DNA of 64,000 nucleotides from UBA6080 sp964607515 (GTDB lineage Bacteria > Fermentibacterota > Fermentibacteria > Fermentibacterales > JCC-6). The position numbers and the translations under genes were made by a program. The notes under the pieces were generated by a model. It worked only from the letters and a program-made list of their open reading frames with translations, was not told the origin of the DNA and made no database searches. The stretch lies in contig CAZSKU010000002.1 in NCBI GenBank assembly GCA_964607515.1, positions 1 to 64,000 on the forward strand. The letters run 5' to 3'. This document shows, in pieces, positions 34,706 through 41,905 of the stretch. The first letter of the stretch is position 1, and every line of letters begins with the position of its first letter.

Positions 34706-35174
34706 GATAGCCCCGGTGGCGGCGGCCCTCATGACCGCGGCGTGCGCCTACAGCTTCAGGGGCAGCCTTCCGGAACACCTGAAGACCGTGGAAATCATGC
34801 AATTCCGAAGCTCCGTGACCGAGTACGGGCTCGAGACGGACCTGGCCAATACGGTAATCGAAGCCATAGTCACCGACGGCAGGCTTTCGGTGACCACCGC
34901 CGATCCGGACTCCCGCATAAGCGGCAGGGTGACGGGCTTCACCAGGACCGCCGAGGAGTACACCGGCGGTGAGCAGGTGCAGCGCTACCGCCTGGACCTG
35001 AGGGTGGAGATCACCATGGAGGACGTGAGAAGCGGAGAAGCGCTGATTCAGAACGAAACCGTCAGCAAGTGGATTCTGTACGATCCGGCCGCGGAGACCC
35101 TGGCCCTGGCCAGGGACAGGCTGGTGGCGGAGACCGCCCGGGAAATCGTGCAGAGGTGTCTGTCGGGTTGGTAA
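34680..35174 (+). CDS. lptE: LptE-like LPS-assembly lipoprotein
   Basis: A 164-residue lipoprotein. The signal sequence ends at LMTAAC (lipidated Cys around residue 22), then AYSFRGSLPEHLKTVEI leads into a body with GLETDLANTVIEAIVTDGRLSV, read here in two parts, and SRISGRVTGFTRTAEEY. This matches the LptE family of FCB-type bacteria, the plug that helps LptD insert lipopolysaccharide into the outer membrane. I chose GTG at 34680, which has GAGAGG seven bases upstream and overlaps dut by 26 bases; GTG at 34698 is an alternative. It is direct evidence for an LPS-containing outer membrane. Confidence 0.82.
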   Translation: MVSVTPVYRIAPVAAALMTAACAYSFRGSLPEHLKTVEIMQFRSSVTEYGLETDLANTVIEAIVTDGRLSVTTADPDSRISGRVTGFTRTAEEYTGGEQVQRYRLDLRVEITMEDVRSGEALIQNETVSKWILYDPAAETLALARDRLVAETAREIVQRCLSGW

Positions 35175-35184
35175 GGGGGAACCC

Positions 35185-35532
35185 ATGGACAACAGGGGAG
35201 CCTTTAGAACCGGGTGTCTTGTCTGGGCCGCCGCGGCGATGCTGGTGGTGCTCTGGGGATGGAAACTGCTGGATTTTCACATTCTCGGTCCCGCGGCAGT
35301 GAAGAAGGTCATGAACGACACATGGAATCAGGTGGACGTGCTGAACACCACCCCTTCCCGGCAGGCGGAGTACCTGACCCTGTGGAACCAGTGGAAGCGG
35401 GAGCAGAACATTACCTTCCAGTTCTCGGGTTTCCGGGGGGACTCGTTCGTGGTGCTGTGGAGCGACACTCTGCCGGTCCCGGTGTTTCCCGACATCACCC
35501 GGGACTTCCGGCTCGCCAGGGTCGTTCGCTGA
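35185..35532 (+). CDS. Membrane-anchored protein of unknown function, 115 residues
   Basis: I do not recognise this family. One membrane helix (about residues 10-28, TGCLVWAAAAMLVVLWG) anchors it. The periplasmic part has a helical stretch rich in Trp and Asn (NDTWNQVDVLNTTPSRQ, LWNQWKREQN) and a C-terminal beta-like half ending in DITRDFRLARVVR. The ATG has AAGGGGGA four bases upstream. It is sandwiched between lptE and a second tiny membrane protein, so an envelope role is likely. Confidence 0.65.
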   Translation: MDNRGAFRTGCLVWAAAAMLVVLWGWKLLDFHILGPAAVKKVMNDTWNQVDVLNTTPSRQAEYLTLWNQWKREQNITFQFSGFRGDSFVVLWSDTLPVPVFPDITRDFRLARVVR

Positions 35533-35533
35533 C

Positions 35534-35710
35534 ATGTCGCTCTACGACCAGTGGCGGGAGAGACACGGGCAGAAGAAGTCGGGGGGGCGGCTGATCATCT
35601 ATCTGATTCTCCTGGCGATCACGATCCTGCTGATACTCAAGGCCGGTGATTTTTCAAGGGGATTCACAGACATTTTTCTCCGTCAGCAGGCACCGGAGGA
35701 GCTAAGGTGA
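35534..35710 (+). CDS. Tiny single-span membrane protein, 58 residues
   Basis: A short open frame starting with ATG two bases after the preceding stop and ending in a GTGA overlap with the dipeptidase gene. It encodes a charged N-terminus (MSLYDQWRERHGQKKSGGR), one strongly hydrophobic helix (LIIYLILLAITILLIL) and a short tail. The tight packing on both sides, and the fact that its 3' end carries the ribosome site GGAGGAG of the next gene, support a real gene. The function is unknown. Confidence 0.65.
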   Translation: MSLYDQWRERHGQKKSGGRLIIYLILLAITILLILKAGDFSRGFTDIFLRQQAPEELR

Positions 35711-36564
35711 TCTTTGACGCCCACTGCGACACCCTGGTGAAGACCGCCTCGGCGGAAGCCTTTCTCCGGGGCGGGAATGACTGCCACATAGACCTTCCCG
35801 GCCTTCTGGAGGCCCGGGTAGGCCACCTGGTCACAGCTGTCTGCGTGGAGCCATACCCTTCGAGGATGCAGGAGGTCTGGAACCGGGGAGTGGAGAACTG
35901 GAAGGGGCTTTCTCCGGAAATCCGGGGGGTGAGTCTCCATTTCGCCCTGGAGGGGTGTCTTCCGCTGCACCTGGGATGGTCTCCCCCGGCCAGGCCCCTG
36001 GTGGCGAGCCTCACCTGGAACGGCGACAATCCCTACGGATCCGGCATTGGAGGCAGCGGGGGGCTTACGGAAGAGGGACGGGCCCTGGCCCGGAGTCTCC
36101 ACCGGGAGGGCACCGGCCTGGACGTTTCCCACCTGAACGATGCCTCCCGGAAGGACATTCTTTCCATGGGAGTTCCGGTGTGCGCCACCCACTGTAATTC
36201 CCGAAGGCTCTGCGACACCCCGAGAAACCTGCCGGACCATGACATTCGAGAGATTGCTGCCATGGGGGGAGTGATAGGGATCACCATGGTGCCGGATTTC
36301 ATCACGGATCCAGGCAACGGAGCGGACATCGCCGCCGTGGCCGATCACCTGGAGCACGTGGCCGAGGTGGGCGGGGTGGACTGCGTGGGAATCGGCTCGG
36401 ATTTTGACGGCGTGCTCCAGCTTCCCCCGGGGATCGGCGGAGTGAGGGATCTTCCACTGGTGCTGGATGAGCTGCGCCGCAGGGGGTGGAGTTCCCCGGA
36501 CCTCTCCAAGGTCTCCTCGGACAACTGGATGAGATTCTTCGAACTCGACGGAGGTAACCAGTGA
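35707..36564 (+). CDS. M19-family dipeptidase (renal dipeptidase-like)
   Basis: A 285-residue zinc dipeptidase. Metal and active-site motifs are present: FDAHCDTL at the N-terminus (HxD), FALEG (bridging Glu), DVSHLND, CATHCNSRRLCDTPRNLPD and GSDFDGVLQLP near the C-terminus. It is at the short end for the family. Substrates may be dipeptides, including D-amino-acid-containing peptidoglycan fragments. The GTG start is in a GTGA overlap with GGAGGAG upstream. No signal peptide is visible, so it is probably cytoplasmic. Confidence 0.88.
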   Translation: MIFDAHCDTLVKTASAEAFLRGGNDCHIDLPGLLEARVGHLVTAVCVEPYPSRMQEVWNRGVENWKGLSPEIRGVSLHFALEGCLPLHLGWSPPARPLVASLTWNGDNPYGSGIGGSGGLTEEGRALARSLHREGTGLDVSHLNDASRKDILSMGVPVCATHCNSRRLCDTPRNLPDHDIREIAAMGGVIGITMVPDFITDPGNGADIAAVADHLEHVAEVGGVDCVGIGSDFDGVLQLPPGIGGVRDLPLVLDELRRRGWSSPDLSKVSSDNWMRFFELDGGNQ

Positions 36565-37334
36565 AATACCTGCTTGTTTTGGTTCCGGCGCTGCTGTTCG
36601 CCCAGACCCCTCTGGAGTTCGGGATCGTGGACGACCTGATCCGCGGGGAGCCCTACATCAGCCCCCTGAGTATAAAGGTCCTTCCGGGCGCTCCCCTGCC
36701 CGGGGAAACCACCCTCCGGCTCTCGGTAAGGGCGGGAGTGGTGTTCTCCGACGAGGGCGCCTACTACTACATGGATTCCCTGCCCGACCAGGTGAACCTG
36801 CTGGGCCGTCTGGACTACCGGGGTCTCATCACCGACGACCAGGTCCGGCGGATATTCACGGTTGTGAGAAGCAACATGCGAACCCACGGCTCCATGGGCA
36901 TCACCAGGCTGGAGATAGACCTCGTCACCCCGGACGACATGGGCTGGCTGGCCTTCACCACTCCGGTCGCCCGGGTGGACAGCCTTCTCTCGGGGGAGCT
37001 GTCCAGCTTCGGCTTCTGGGACGGGGCCGCCGTGAGACAGGTGCAGGTGGGTATGGCGGGCTTCCGGGTGAGCAACGGTTTTTTCGACCCTACGCAGGTT
37101 CCGGAGATTCCGGAGACCGTGGTCGTCACCGAGCCTTACCGTTCCGGGGGCCATGCCTGGAAATCTCTCATCCTGCCGGGCTGGGGACAGCTCTCATCGG
37201 GGACGGGGCTGCCCCTGGTCAACCTGCTGGCGGAGGCCGGAGGCATTGCCCTGCTGTTCACCGATGATTATGTCAACGTGGGCGCAGGGATTCTGGCGGT
37301 GAACCACCTGGTAAGCTTCACCGACCTGCTCTGA
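36561..37334 (+). CDS. Secreted protein of unknown function, DUF5683-like C-terminus
   Basis: A 257-residue protein with a signal peptide (MKYLLVLVPALLFA) followed directly by Gln-Thr-Pro, so signal peptidase cleavage would expose glutamine. The middle is a beta-rich region with YYYMDSLPDQVNLLG and MGWLAFTTPVARVDSLL. The C-terminus has HAWKSLILPGWGQLSSGTG, the short Gly-Trp-Gly-Gln membrane-associated motif typical of DUF5683-like proteins of the FCB group. The start is GTG in a GTGA overlap. The role is unknown; export and the N-terminal Gln are the informative features. Confidence 0.6.
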   Translation: MKYLLVLVPALLFAQTPLEFGIVDDLIRGEPYISPLSIKVLPGAPLPGETTLRLSVRAGVVFSDEGAYYYMDSLPDQVNLLGRLDYRGLITDDQVRRIFTVVRSNMRTHGSMGITRLEIDLVTPDDMGWLAFTTPVARVDSLLSGELSSFGFWDGAAVRQVQVGMAGFRVSNGFFDPTQVPEIPETVVVTEPYRSGGHAWKSLILPGWGQLSSGTGLPLVNLLAEAGGIALLFTDDYVNVGAGILAVNHLVSFTDLL

Positions 37335-37350
37335 TCCGATGGGAGGCGGC

Positions 37351-37647
37351 ATGAGGGATCTGTCCATCCTGGTACTCCTGGCGGGTGTCGTTTTCTGGGG
37401 GCTCGCCTTCTACCACGGCCCCGGGAGCGGTGTCTGGAAGCTGGGCAAGCCGGGCGTCTTCCTGCTTGCACTGTCGGCGGTGCTCTACCTGGCGGAGTAC
37501 CTGATCCCCGCGGGAAAGCCCAGGCGGAAGCACAAGGTCCGCAGCGAGACCGCCAGGAAGTGCAGTATCTGCGGCAAGCCCGCACTCAGCGGAAGCCAGT
37601 TCTGCAGCTACCACGCCAAGTACGGATCGGAAAACGAAATCAGGTAA
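37351..37647 (+). CDS. Small two-helix membrane protein with a zinc-ribbon-like tail
   Basis: A 98-residue protein. Two hydrophobic helices occupy about residues 3-20 and 34-50. The soluble tail is basic (KPRRKHKVRSETARK) and ends in CSICGKPALSGSQFCSYH, a C-x2-C...C-x2-H pattern that probably binds zinc. I prefer the ATG at 37351, with GGAGG four bases upstream, to the ATG four codons earlier, which has no ribosome site. The function is unknown. It sits four bases before apbE. Confidence 0.65.
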   Translation: MRDLSILVLLAGVVFWGLAFYHGPGSGVWKLGKPGVFLLALSAVLYLAEYLIPAGKPRRKHKVRSETARKCSICGKPALSGSQFCSYHAKYGSENEIR

Positions 37648-37651
37648 AGCC

Positions 37652-38635
37652 ATGGGCGGGAACACCCGGCTCGTTCTGATCATGGCCGGGATTCTCCTTG
37701 CGGGAGTTGCCGCAAGGTTTGTCCGGACGGAGGACCGGGAGACCAGGATCACCTTCCCCGCCCTTGGCACCTTCGCAACCATCATTATCGAGACGCCCCG
37801 GGGCACCGACCCGCAACCCCTGCTTCGGGGGGCGGATTCCCTGATCCGACATCTGGAACGGGAGACCGGCTGCTTTCCCGGCCAGGGGGTCGAAGCCCTT
37901 AACGACGCCGGCAGGGCATCTCTCCGGGAGCTCGATCCCGATCTCCTCGACGTTATCCTTCTCAGCGATTCCCTCCAACGTGCCACATCGGGATACTTCG
38001 ACCCCACCGCCGGCGCCCTGGTGCGGGCCTGGGGCTTTCCGGACTCGCCGGAAGTCCCCTCCGGGGAGACCCTGGACAGCTGCCTGCGGGTCACGGGGTG
38101 GGGGCTTCTGGAACTGGGCCGGGACTCGCTGATCATGAGACCGGGTATGAGGCTGGATTTCGGGGCGGTGGCCAAGGGCCATGCGGTGGACCGGGTTTTC
38201 GAATACCTCGTCTCCCGGGGGGCGTCATCCTGCCTGGTGGAGGTCGGGGGGGAGGTTCGCTGCGGAGGCGGCAGGCTGTGGAGGGTGGCGGTGAGGCACC
38301 CCAGGAACCGGGGATACTTCCGGGTCTTCGCCATGGAATCCGGCGCCCTGGCCACCAGCGGCGACTACGAGTGCTACGTTCTTCGCGGGGGTGTTCGTTA
38401 CAGTCATGTCATCAATCCGTTCACCGGATATCCGGGGGACGGGGCACAGTCCGCCACCGTTCACGCCCCCACCTGCGCAGTGGCGGACGCCTTCGCCACG
38501 GCGGCGGTGATCGGAGGCAGGGAAGCCGTGGAAGGCTTCACGCTGGGTGACCGGATGGGAGTGCTTCTTCTGAACGCCGACGATGACGGGGAGGTTTTTT
38601 CATGGAGCACGGGCGTGCTCCCCGGTACACCCTGA
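37652..38635 (+). CDS. apbE: FAD:protein FMN transferase ApbE
   Basis: A 327-residue periplasmic flavin transferase that attaches FMN covalently to Thr/Ser of target proteins such as Rnf/Nqr subunits. After an N-terminal membrane or signal segment (LVLIMAGILLAGVAA) the family motifs follow: ALGTFATIII, SGYFDPTAGALVRAWGF, LDFGAVAKGHAVDRV, VEVGGEVRCGG, SGALATSGDYE and HVINPFTGYP. No Rnf or Nqr gene is in the window, so its target is elsewhere. The start ATG has AGGTAAAG upstream. Confidence 0.93.
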   Translation: MGGNTRLVLIMAGILLAGVAARFVRTEDRETRITFPALGTFATIIIETPRGTDPQPLLRGADSLIRHLERETGCFPGQGVEALNDAGRASLRELDPDLLDVILLSDSLQRATSGYFDPTAGALVRAWGFPDSPEVPSGETLDSCLRVTGWGLLELGRDSLIMRPGMRLDFGAVAKGHAVDRVFEYLVSRGASSCLVEVGGEVRCGGGRLWRVAVRHPRNRGYFRVFAMESGALATSGDYECYVLRGGVRYSHVINPFTGYPGDGAQSATVHAPTCAVADAFATAAVIGGREAVEGFTLGDRMGVLLLNADDDGEVFSWSTGVLPGTP

Positions 38636-39444
38636 GGGAGAACGGGCAACTCCGGTGCGTTCTCTGTCCGCACCGGTGCCTCTGGACTCCATCCAACCCC
38701 CGAGGGCTGTGCAGGGTCCGGGGAGAAGAACTCTACGGCTACGGCAGGTGCATCGGCATGGCGGTGGATCCGGTGGAGAAAAAGCCCCTTCGAATGTTCA
38801 GACCCGGAACCAGAGTGTTGTCCACCGGCCCCCCGGGATGCAACCTCTTCTGCAGCCATTGCCAGAACTGGGAGAGTTCCCAGGGTTCCCCGCCCACCCG
38901 ATACATCCCTCCGAAGGAGCTGGCGGACCTTGCCCTGGGAATCGCCGACGGGCTGGCCTTCACCTATACAGAGCCGGTGGTCTGGTTCGAGTACGTTCTG
39001 GACACCGCACCCCTGGTCAGGTCTCACGGGGGTTTCACTGTGATGGTCAGCAACGGTTTCGTGAATCCGGAACCCCTGGCCGACCTGATCACCGTGACCG
39101 ACGCCTGGAACATCGACCTGAAGGGGTGGAGGAACGGTTTCTACGAAAGAAACTGCCGGGGAAGCCTGGAGCCGGTTCTGGAGACCCTGAAGGCGATCGC
39201 CGCATCAGGGTCTCACCTGGAGATCACCTACCTTGTCATTCCCGGCGAGAACGACGATCCCGGCGATTGGATGGAAGCCGCCGCCTGGGTTGCCGCCAAC
39301 TGCGGAGAGAACACTCCGATGCACGTGTCCAGGTACTTCCCCAGGTACCGGCGAACCTCCCCATCCACCACGGTGGAAACGGTGCTCCGGGCGTCGGACG
39401 TTTTCCGGCGCCATCTCCGCCACGTGTTCGAGGGGAATGTCTAG
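38602..39444 (+). CDS. amrS: AmrS-type radical SAM enzyme (AmmeMemoRadiSam family)
   Basis: A 280-residue radical SAM enzyme. The SAM-cluster motif is CNLFCSHCQNW (Cys80, 84, 87). An N-terminal cysteine set (CVLCPHRC at residues 19-26 and CRVRGEELYGYGRC) precedes it, as in the AmrS/PflA-like family found with AmrA and AmrB. Downstream are FTYTEPVVWFEYVLD and WNIDLKG. No amrA or amrB gene is adjacent. The ATG lies inside the end of apbE (34-base overlap) with GGGGAGG seven bases upstream. It is not HydE or HydG, whose motifs differ. The reaction is not known to me. Confidence 0.85.
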   Translation: MEHGRAPRYTLRENGQLRCVLCPHRCLWTPSNPRGLCRVRGEELYGYGRCIGMAVDPVEKKPLRMFRPGTRVLSTGPPGCNLFCSHCQNWESSQGSPPTRYIPPKELADLALGIADGLAFTYTEPVVWFEYVLDTAPLVRSHGGFTVMVSNGFVNPEPLADLITVTDAWNIDLKGWRNGFYERNCRGSLEPVLETLKAIAASGSHLEITYLVIPGENDDPGDWMEAAAWVAANCGENTPMHVSRYFPRYRRTSPSTTVETVLRASDVFRRHLRHVFEGNV

Positions 39445-39808
39445 GTTTCCGGCCCTTCGGCCGGGGGACGCCCTGCCCGTGCTCCTGGCCCTGGCGGCCG
39501 CCTTTCTGGCGTTCCGGGGAACCCGGGAGAAGAGCGAATCCCTCGTGTTGAACATGGTCACCCCCGGGGGGGAGGAGCTGCTGGACATCGGCCGGGACAC
39601 CACGATCTGGATACCGGTCAGGGACGGCACGGTGGAGGTGCGGATCCGTGACCGCCGGGCCCGGATAGCCCTCTCGCCGTGCCCTTCGGGGTACTGCATG
39701 AGAACCGGGTGGATAGACTCCCCGGGGCAGACCGCGGTGTGCATGCCCGAGGGGGTCTCCCTGGAGGTCAGGGGGGCCGGAGCGACGCCGGACGCGGTGA
39801 GCTACTGA
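39437..39808 (+). CDS. NusG-domain-II-containing membrane-anchored protein
   Basis: A 123-residue protein with one N-terminal helix (LPVLLALAAAFLAF) and a periplasmic NusG domain II: VEVRIRDRRARIALSPCPSG, then YCMRTGWIDSPGQTAVCMPEGVSLEV, each read in shorter parts around residues 70-113. The pattern SPCP..YC...GWI...GQ..VC.P is the family signature; the three conserved Cys may bind a ligand or pair. In other bacteria such genes often neighbour apbE, as here. The ATG overlaps the amrS stop by eight bases. Confidence 0.8.
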   Translation: MSRFPALRPGDALPVLLALAAAFLAFRGTREKSESLVLNMVTPGGEELLDIGRDTTIWIPVRDGTVEVRIRDRRARIALSPCPSGYCMRTGWIDSPGQTAVCMPEGVSLEVRGAGATPDAVSY

Positions 39809-39835
39809 GTTGGGAGGAAGCCCCCGAAGTTCCCG

Positions 39836-41029
39836 CTACTCCCTGAACTCCCCGAGCCCCGTTCTGAGGATCCCCAGTGAGGCCCTCAATTCGTCGTCGT
39901 TTATGACGTAGGCTACTCTGATTTCATCGCCACCCATGCCCGGGGTAGCGTAGAATCCCGCCGCCGGCGAGACCATCACCGTGGTGCCGTCCACGCTGAA
40001 GTCCGACAGCAGCCATGCGGCGAACCGGTCGGCGTCCTTCACCGGAATGCGGAGGGTTGCGTAGAAGGCCCCTTCCGGCTTCAGGAAGAACACTCCGGGA
40101 ACACCATCCAGTTCCTCCATCAATACGTCCCGGCGGCGCTGGTAGGTCATGGCAACCTGGCCGTAGTAGTCATCGTCCAGGTGCCGGTAGATCCAGGCTG
40201 CTCCGTACTGGGCCATGGTCGGGGGGCACAACCGGGCCTGGCCGAGTTTCATTATCCCCCCCATGACGTCGCCGTTGGGGCAGATCAGGTTTCCCAGCCT
40301 TGCGCCGCAGCTGCTGAACCGCTTGCTGATGGAGTCCATAACCATAACCCGGTCGGAAATCTCGGGGAATTCGAGCACCGAGGTGTGCCTTCCCCCGTCG
40401 AACACGAAGTCGCGGTAGACCTCGTCCGCCAGGAGGAAGAGGTCGTGGCTCCGGACCAGGTCGGAAAGCACCGCTATCTCCTCCCGGCTGAGCACGGTGC
40501 CGGTGGGGTTGTTGGGGCTGCACACCAGGATGGCCCTGGTCCTGTCGGTTATCGCTGCCTCGATCCGCTCCCGGGGCGGCAGATGGAAGCCGTTCTCCAC
40601 AGAGCTGGCAACGGGCACCAGGGTGATTCCCGCCATGGAGGCGAAACCGTTGTAGTTGGTGTAGAAGGGCTCGAAACAGACCACCTCGTCGCCGTGGTTG
40701 CAGGCCGCCATGAAGGCGAAGTACACCGCCTCGCTGCCGCCGGTGGTGATCATGATCCTGTCTTCGGCCACGGATATGCCCGCCCGGCGGTAGTAGCCGG
40801 CGATGGCGCTCCGGAGCACCCCAAGCCCCTGGCTGGGACCGTAGGCCAGCACCCTGGGTTCGCTTTCCCTGATGGCCTGCCAGTAGCCGGGAGGGGTGGG
40901 GATGTCCGGCTGGCCAATGTTCAGGTGGTATACCTTGATGCCCCTCTTTTCGGCAGCGTCGCAGAGGGGTGTGAGTTTCCGGATGGGGGAAGCCTGCATA
41001 GAGGCGACCCGCCCGCTGAGATGAGCCAT
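39836..41029 (-). CDS. PLP-dependent aminotransferase, class I/II (aspartate aminotransferase-like)
   Basis: A 397-residue fold-type I aminotransferase. Motifs are YHLNIGQPDIPTP, YGPSQGLGVLRSAIAGYY, TTGGSEAVYFAFMAAC, CSPNNPTGTVLSREE, LLADEVYRDFVF and the PLP-lysine region DSISKRFSSCGARLG, followed by the substrate-binding Arg in EIRVAYVI. It probably interconverts aspartate or another amino acid with its keto acid. I placed the start at the ATG at 41029, which has AGGAGGC about five bases upstream; the frame extends 12 codons further. It is divergent from the nitrilase gene and convergent with the NusG-II gene. Confidence 0.9.
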   Translation of the reverse strand: MAHLSGRVASMQASPIRKLTPLCDAAEKRGIKVYHLNIGQPDIPTPPGYWQAIRESEPRVLAYGPSQGLGVLRSAIAGYYRRAGISVAEDRIMITTGGSEAVYFAFMAACNHGDEVVCFEPFYTNYNGFASMAGITLVPVASSVENGFHLPPRERIEAAITDRTRAILVCSPNNPTGTVLSREEIAVLSDLVRSHDLFLLADEVYRDFVFDGGRHTSVLEFPEISDRVMVMDSISKRFSSCGARLGNLICPNGDVMGGIMKLGQARLCPPTMAQYGAAWIYRHLDDDYYGQVAMTYQRRRDVLMEELDGVPGVFFLKPEGAFYATLRIPVKDADRFAAWLLSDFSVDGTTVMVSPAAGFYATPGMGGDEIRVAYVINDDELRASLGILRTGLGEFRE

Positions 41030-41066
41030 TGTGAGCCTCCTGTGAAAAACACCGCGCGTGTTCACG

Positions 41067-41086
41067 AATTATACACATTCTATATT
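41067..41086. promoter_or_regulatory. Divergent promoter elements between aminotransferase and nitrilase genes
   Basis: On the minus strand TATAAT (plus positions 41067-41072) is a perfect -10 for the aminotransferase gene, about 40 bases before its ATG. On the plus strand TATATT at 41081-41086 ends six bases before the nitrilase ATG, which would place the transcription start at or next to the A of that ATG. No strong -35 is visible for either. Confidence 0.5.
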
Positions 41087-41092
41087 CCCCCC

Positions 41093-41905
41093 ATGAGTGC
41101 CCGCAGAGAGACTCTGACGGTGAGGCTGTGCGAACTCCCCATCCGGGGAGCCTGGGACCGGTGCATGGACGCCGCCGTGGAGGCCTGCGGCATTCCGCCG
41201 AAACCCCGGGTGGCGGTGCTGCCCGAGCTGTTCACCATAGGCTACCGCCTGGACCTGATTCCCGGGGCGGCCCTGGAGCCGGAAGCCCTCCGGGAACTCC
41301 CCCTGGCGAAGGCCGCGGAAAGCCTGGGGATATGGATAGTCGGCGGTTCCTTCCCCGTGCGCGGCCCTCGGGGAATCGTAAACACCGTGCCGGTTTTCGA
41401 TCCCATGGGTTGCCTCGCGCACACCGCGGAGAAGGTTCACCTCTTCCGGAGCATGGGGGAGCACAGGGTTTTCGCGGGAGGCTCCGCCACCGGGGTTTTC
41501 GGCATTTCCGGAGTGACCGCAGGGGCGGCGGTATGCTACGACCTTCGTTTTCCCGAGGTTTTCAGACCCTTGACCATCTCAGGCGCAGAGATCCTCTTCA
41601 TTCCGGCCCAGTGGCCGGAGGTCCGCCGGGGGGTTTTCAGGAACCTGCTGGCGGCCAGGTCCGCGGAGGCCCAGGTATTCACCGCCGGATGCAACCTCGG
41701 GGGCGACCATCTGGGGGTCAGGTACCGGGGCGGGGGTGCCGTGGCGGCTCCATCGGGCAATCTCCTTCCGGGCGAGAGGATAGCCCCGGGAGTCAGGGAT
41801 TTCGCCGTGGAACCCGGGCTTGTGCGGCAGGAAAGGCGAAGGATAGACTGCCTGGCGGACCGCCGTCCGGAAGCTTACCCGGCAGGATTCGGAGGACGGG
41901 CTTGA
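41093..41905 (+). CDS. Carbon-nitrogen hydrolase (nitrilase/omega-amidase superfamily)
   Basis: A 270-residue hydrolase with the nitrilase catalytic triad: Glu in VLPELFTIGY, Lys in AEKVHLFRSMGEH and Cys in AAVCYDLRFPEVFR. These features fit the omega-amidase/NIT2 branch, which removes alpha-ketoglutaramate and related products of transamination, and the neighbour is an aminotransferase. No ribosome-binding site precedes the ATG; only six C residues separate it from a TATATT -10 box, so the mRNA may be leaderless. The open frame upstream is antisense shadow of the aminotransferase. Confidence 0.88.
   Translation: MSARRETLTVRLCELPIRGAWDRCMDAAVEACGIPPKPRVAVLPELFTIGYRLDLIPGAALEPEALRELPLAKAAESLGIWIVGGSFPVRGPRGIVNTVPVFDPMGCLAHTAEKVHLFRSMGEHRVFAGGSATGVFGISGVTAGAAVCYDLRFPEVFRPLTISGAEILFIPAQWPEVRRGVFRNLLAARSAEAQVFTAGCNLGGDHLGVRYRGGGAVAAPSGNLLPGERIAPGVRDFAVEPGLVRQERRRIDCLADRRPEAYPAGFGGRA

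Noticed and set aside
38602..39444. The radical SAM gene as a hydrogenase maturase (HydE or HydG)
   Set aside because: The N-terminal Cys set and the CNLFCSHC motif fit the AmrS/PflA-like group, and it is far from the hydrogenase operon.
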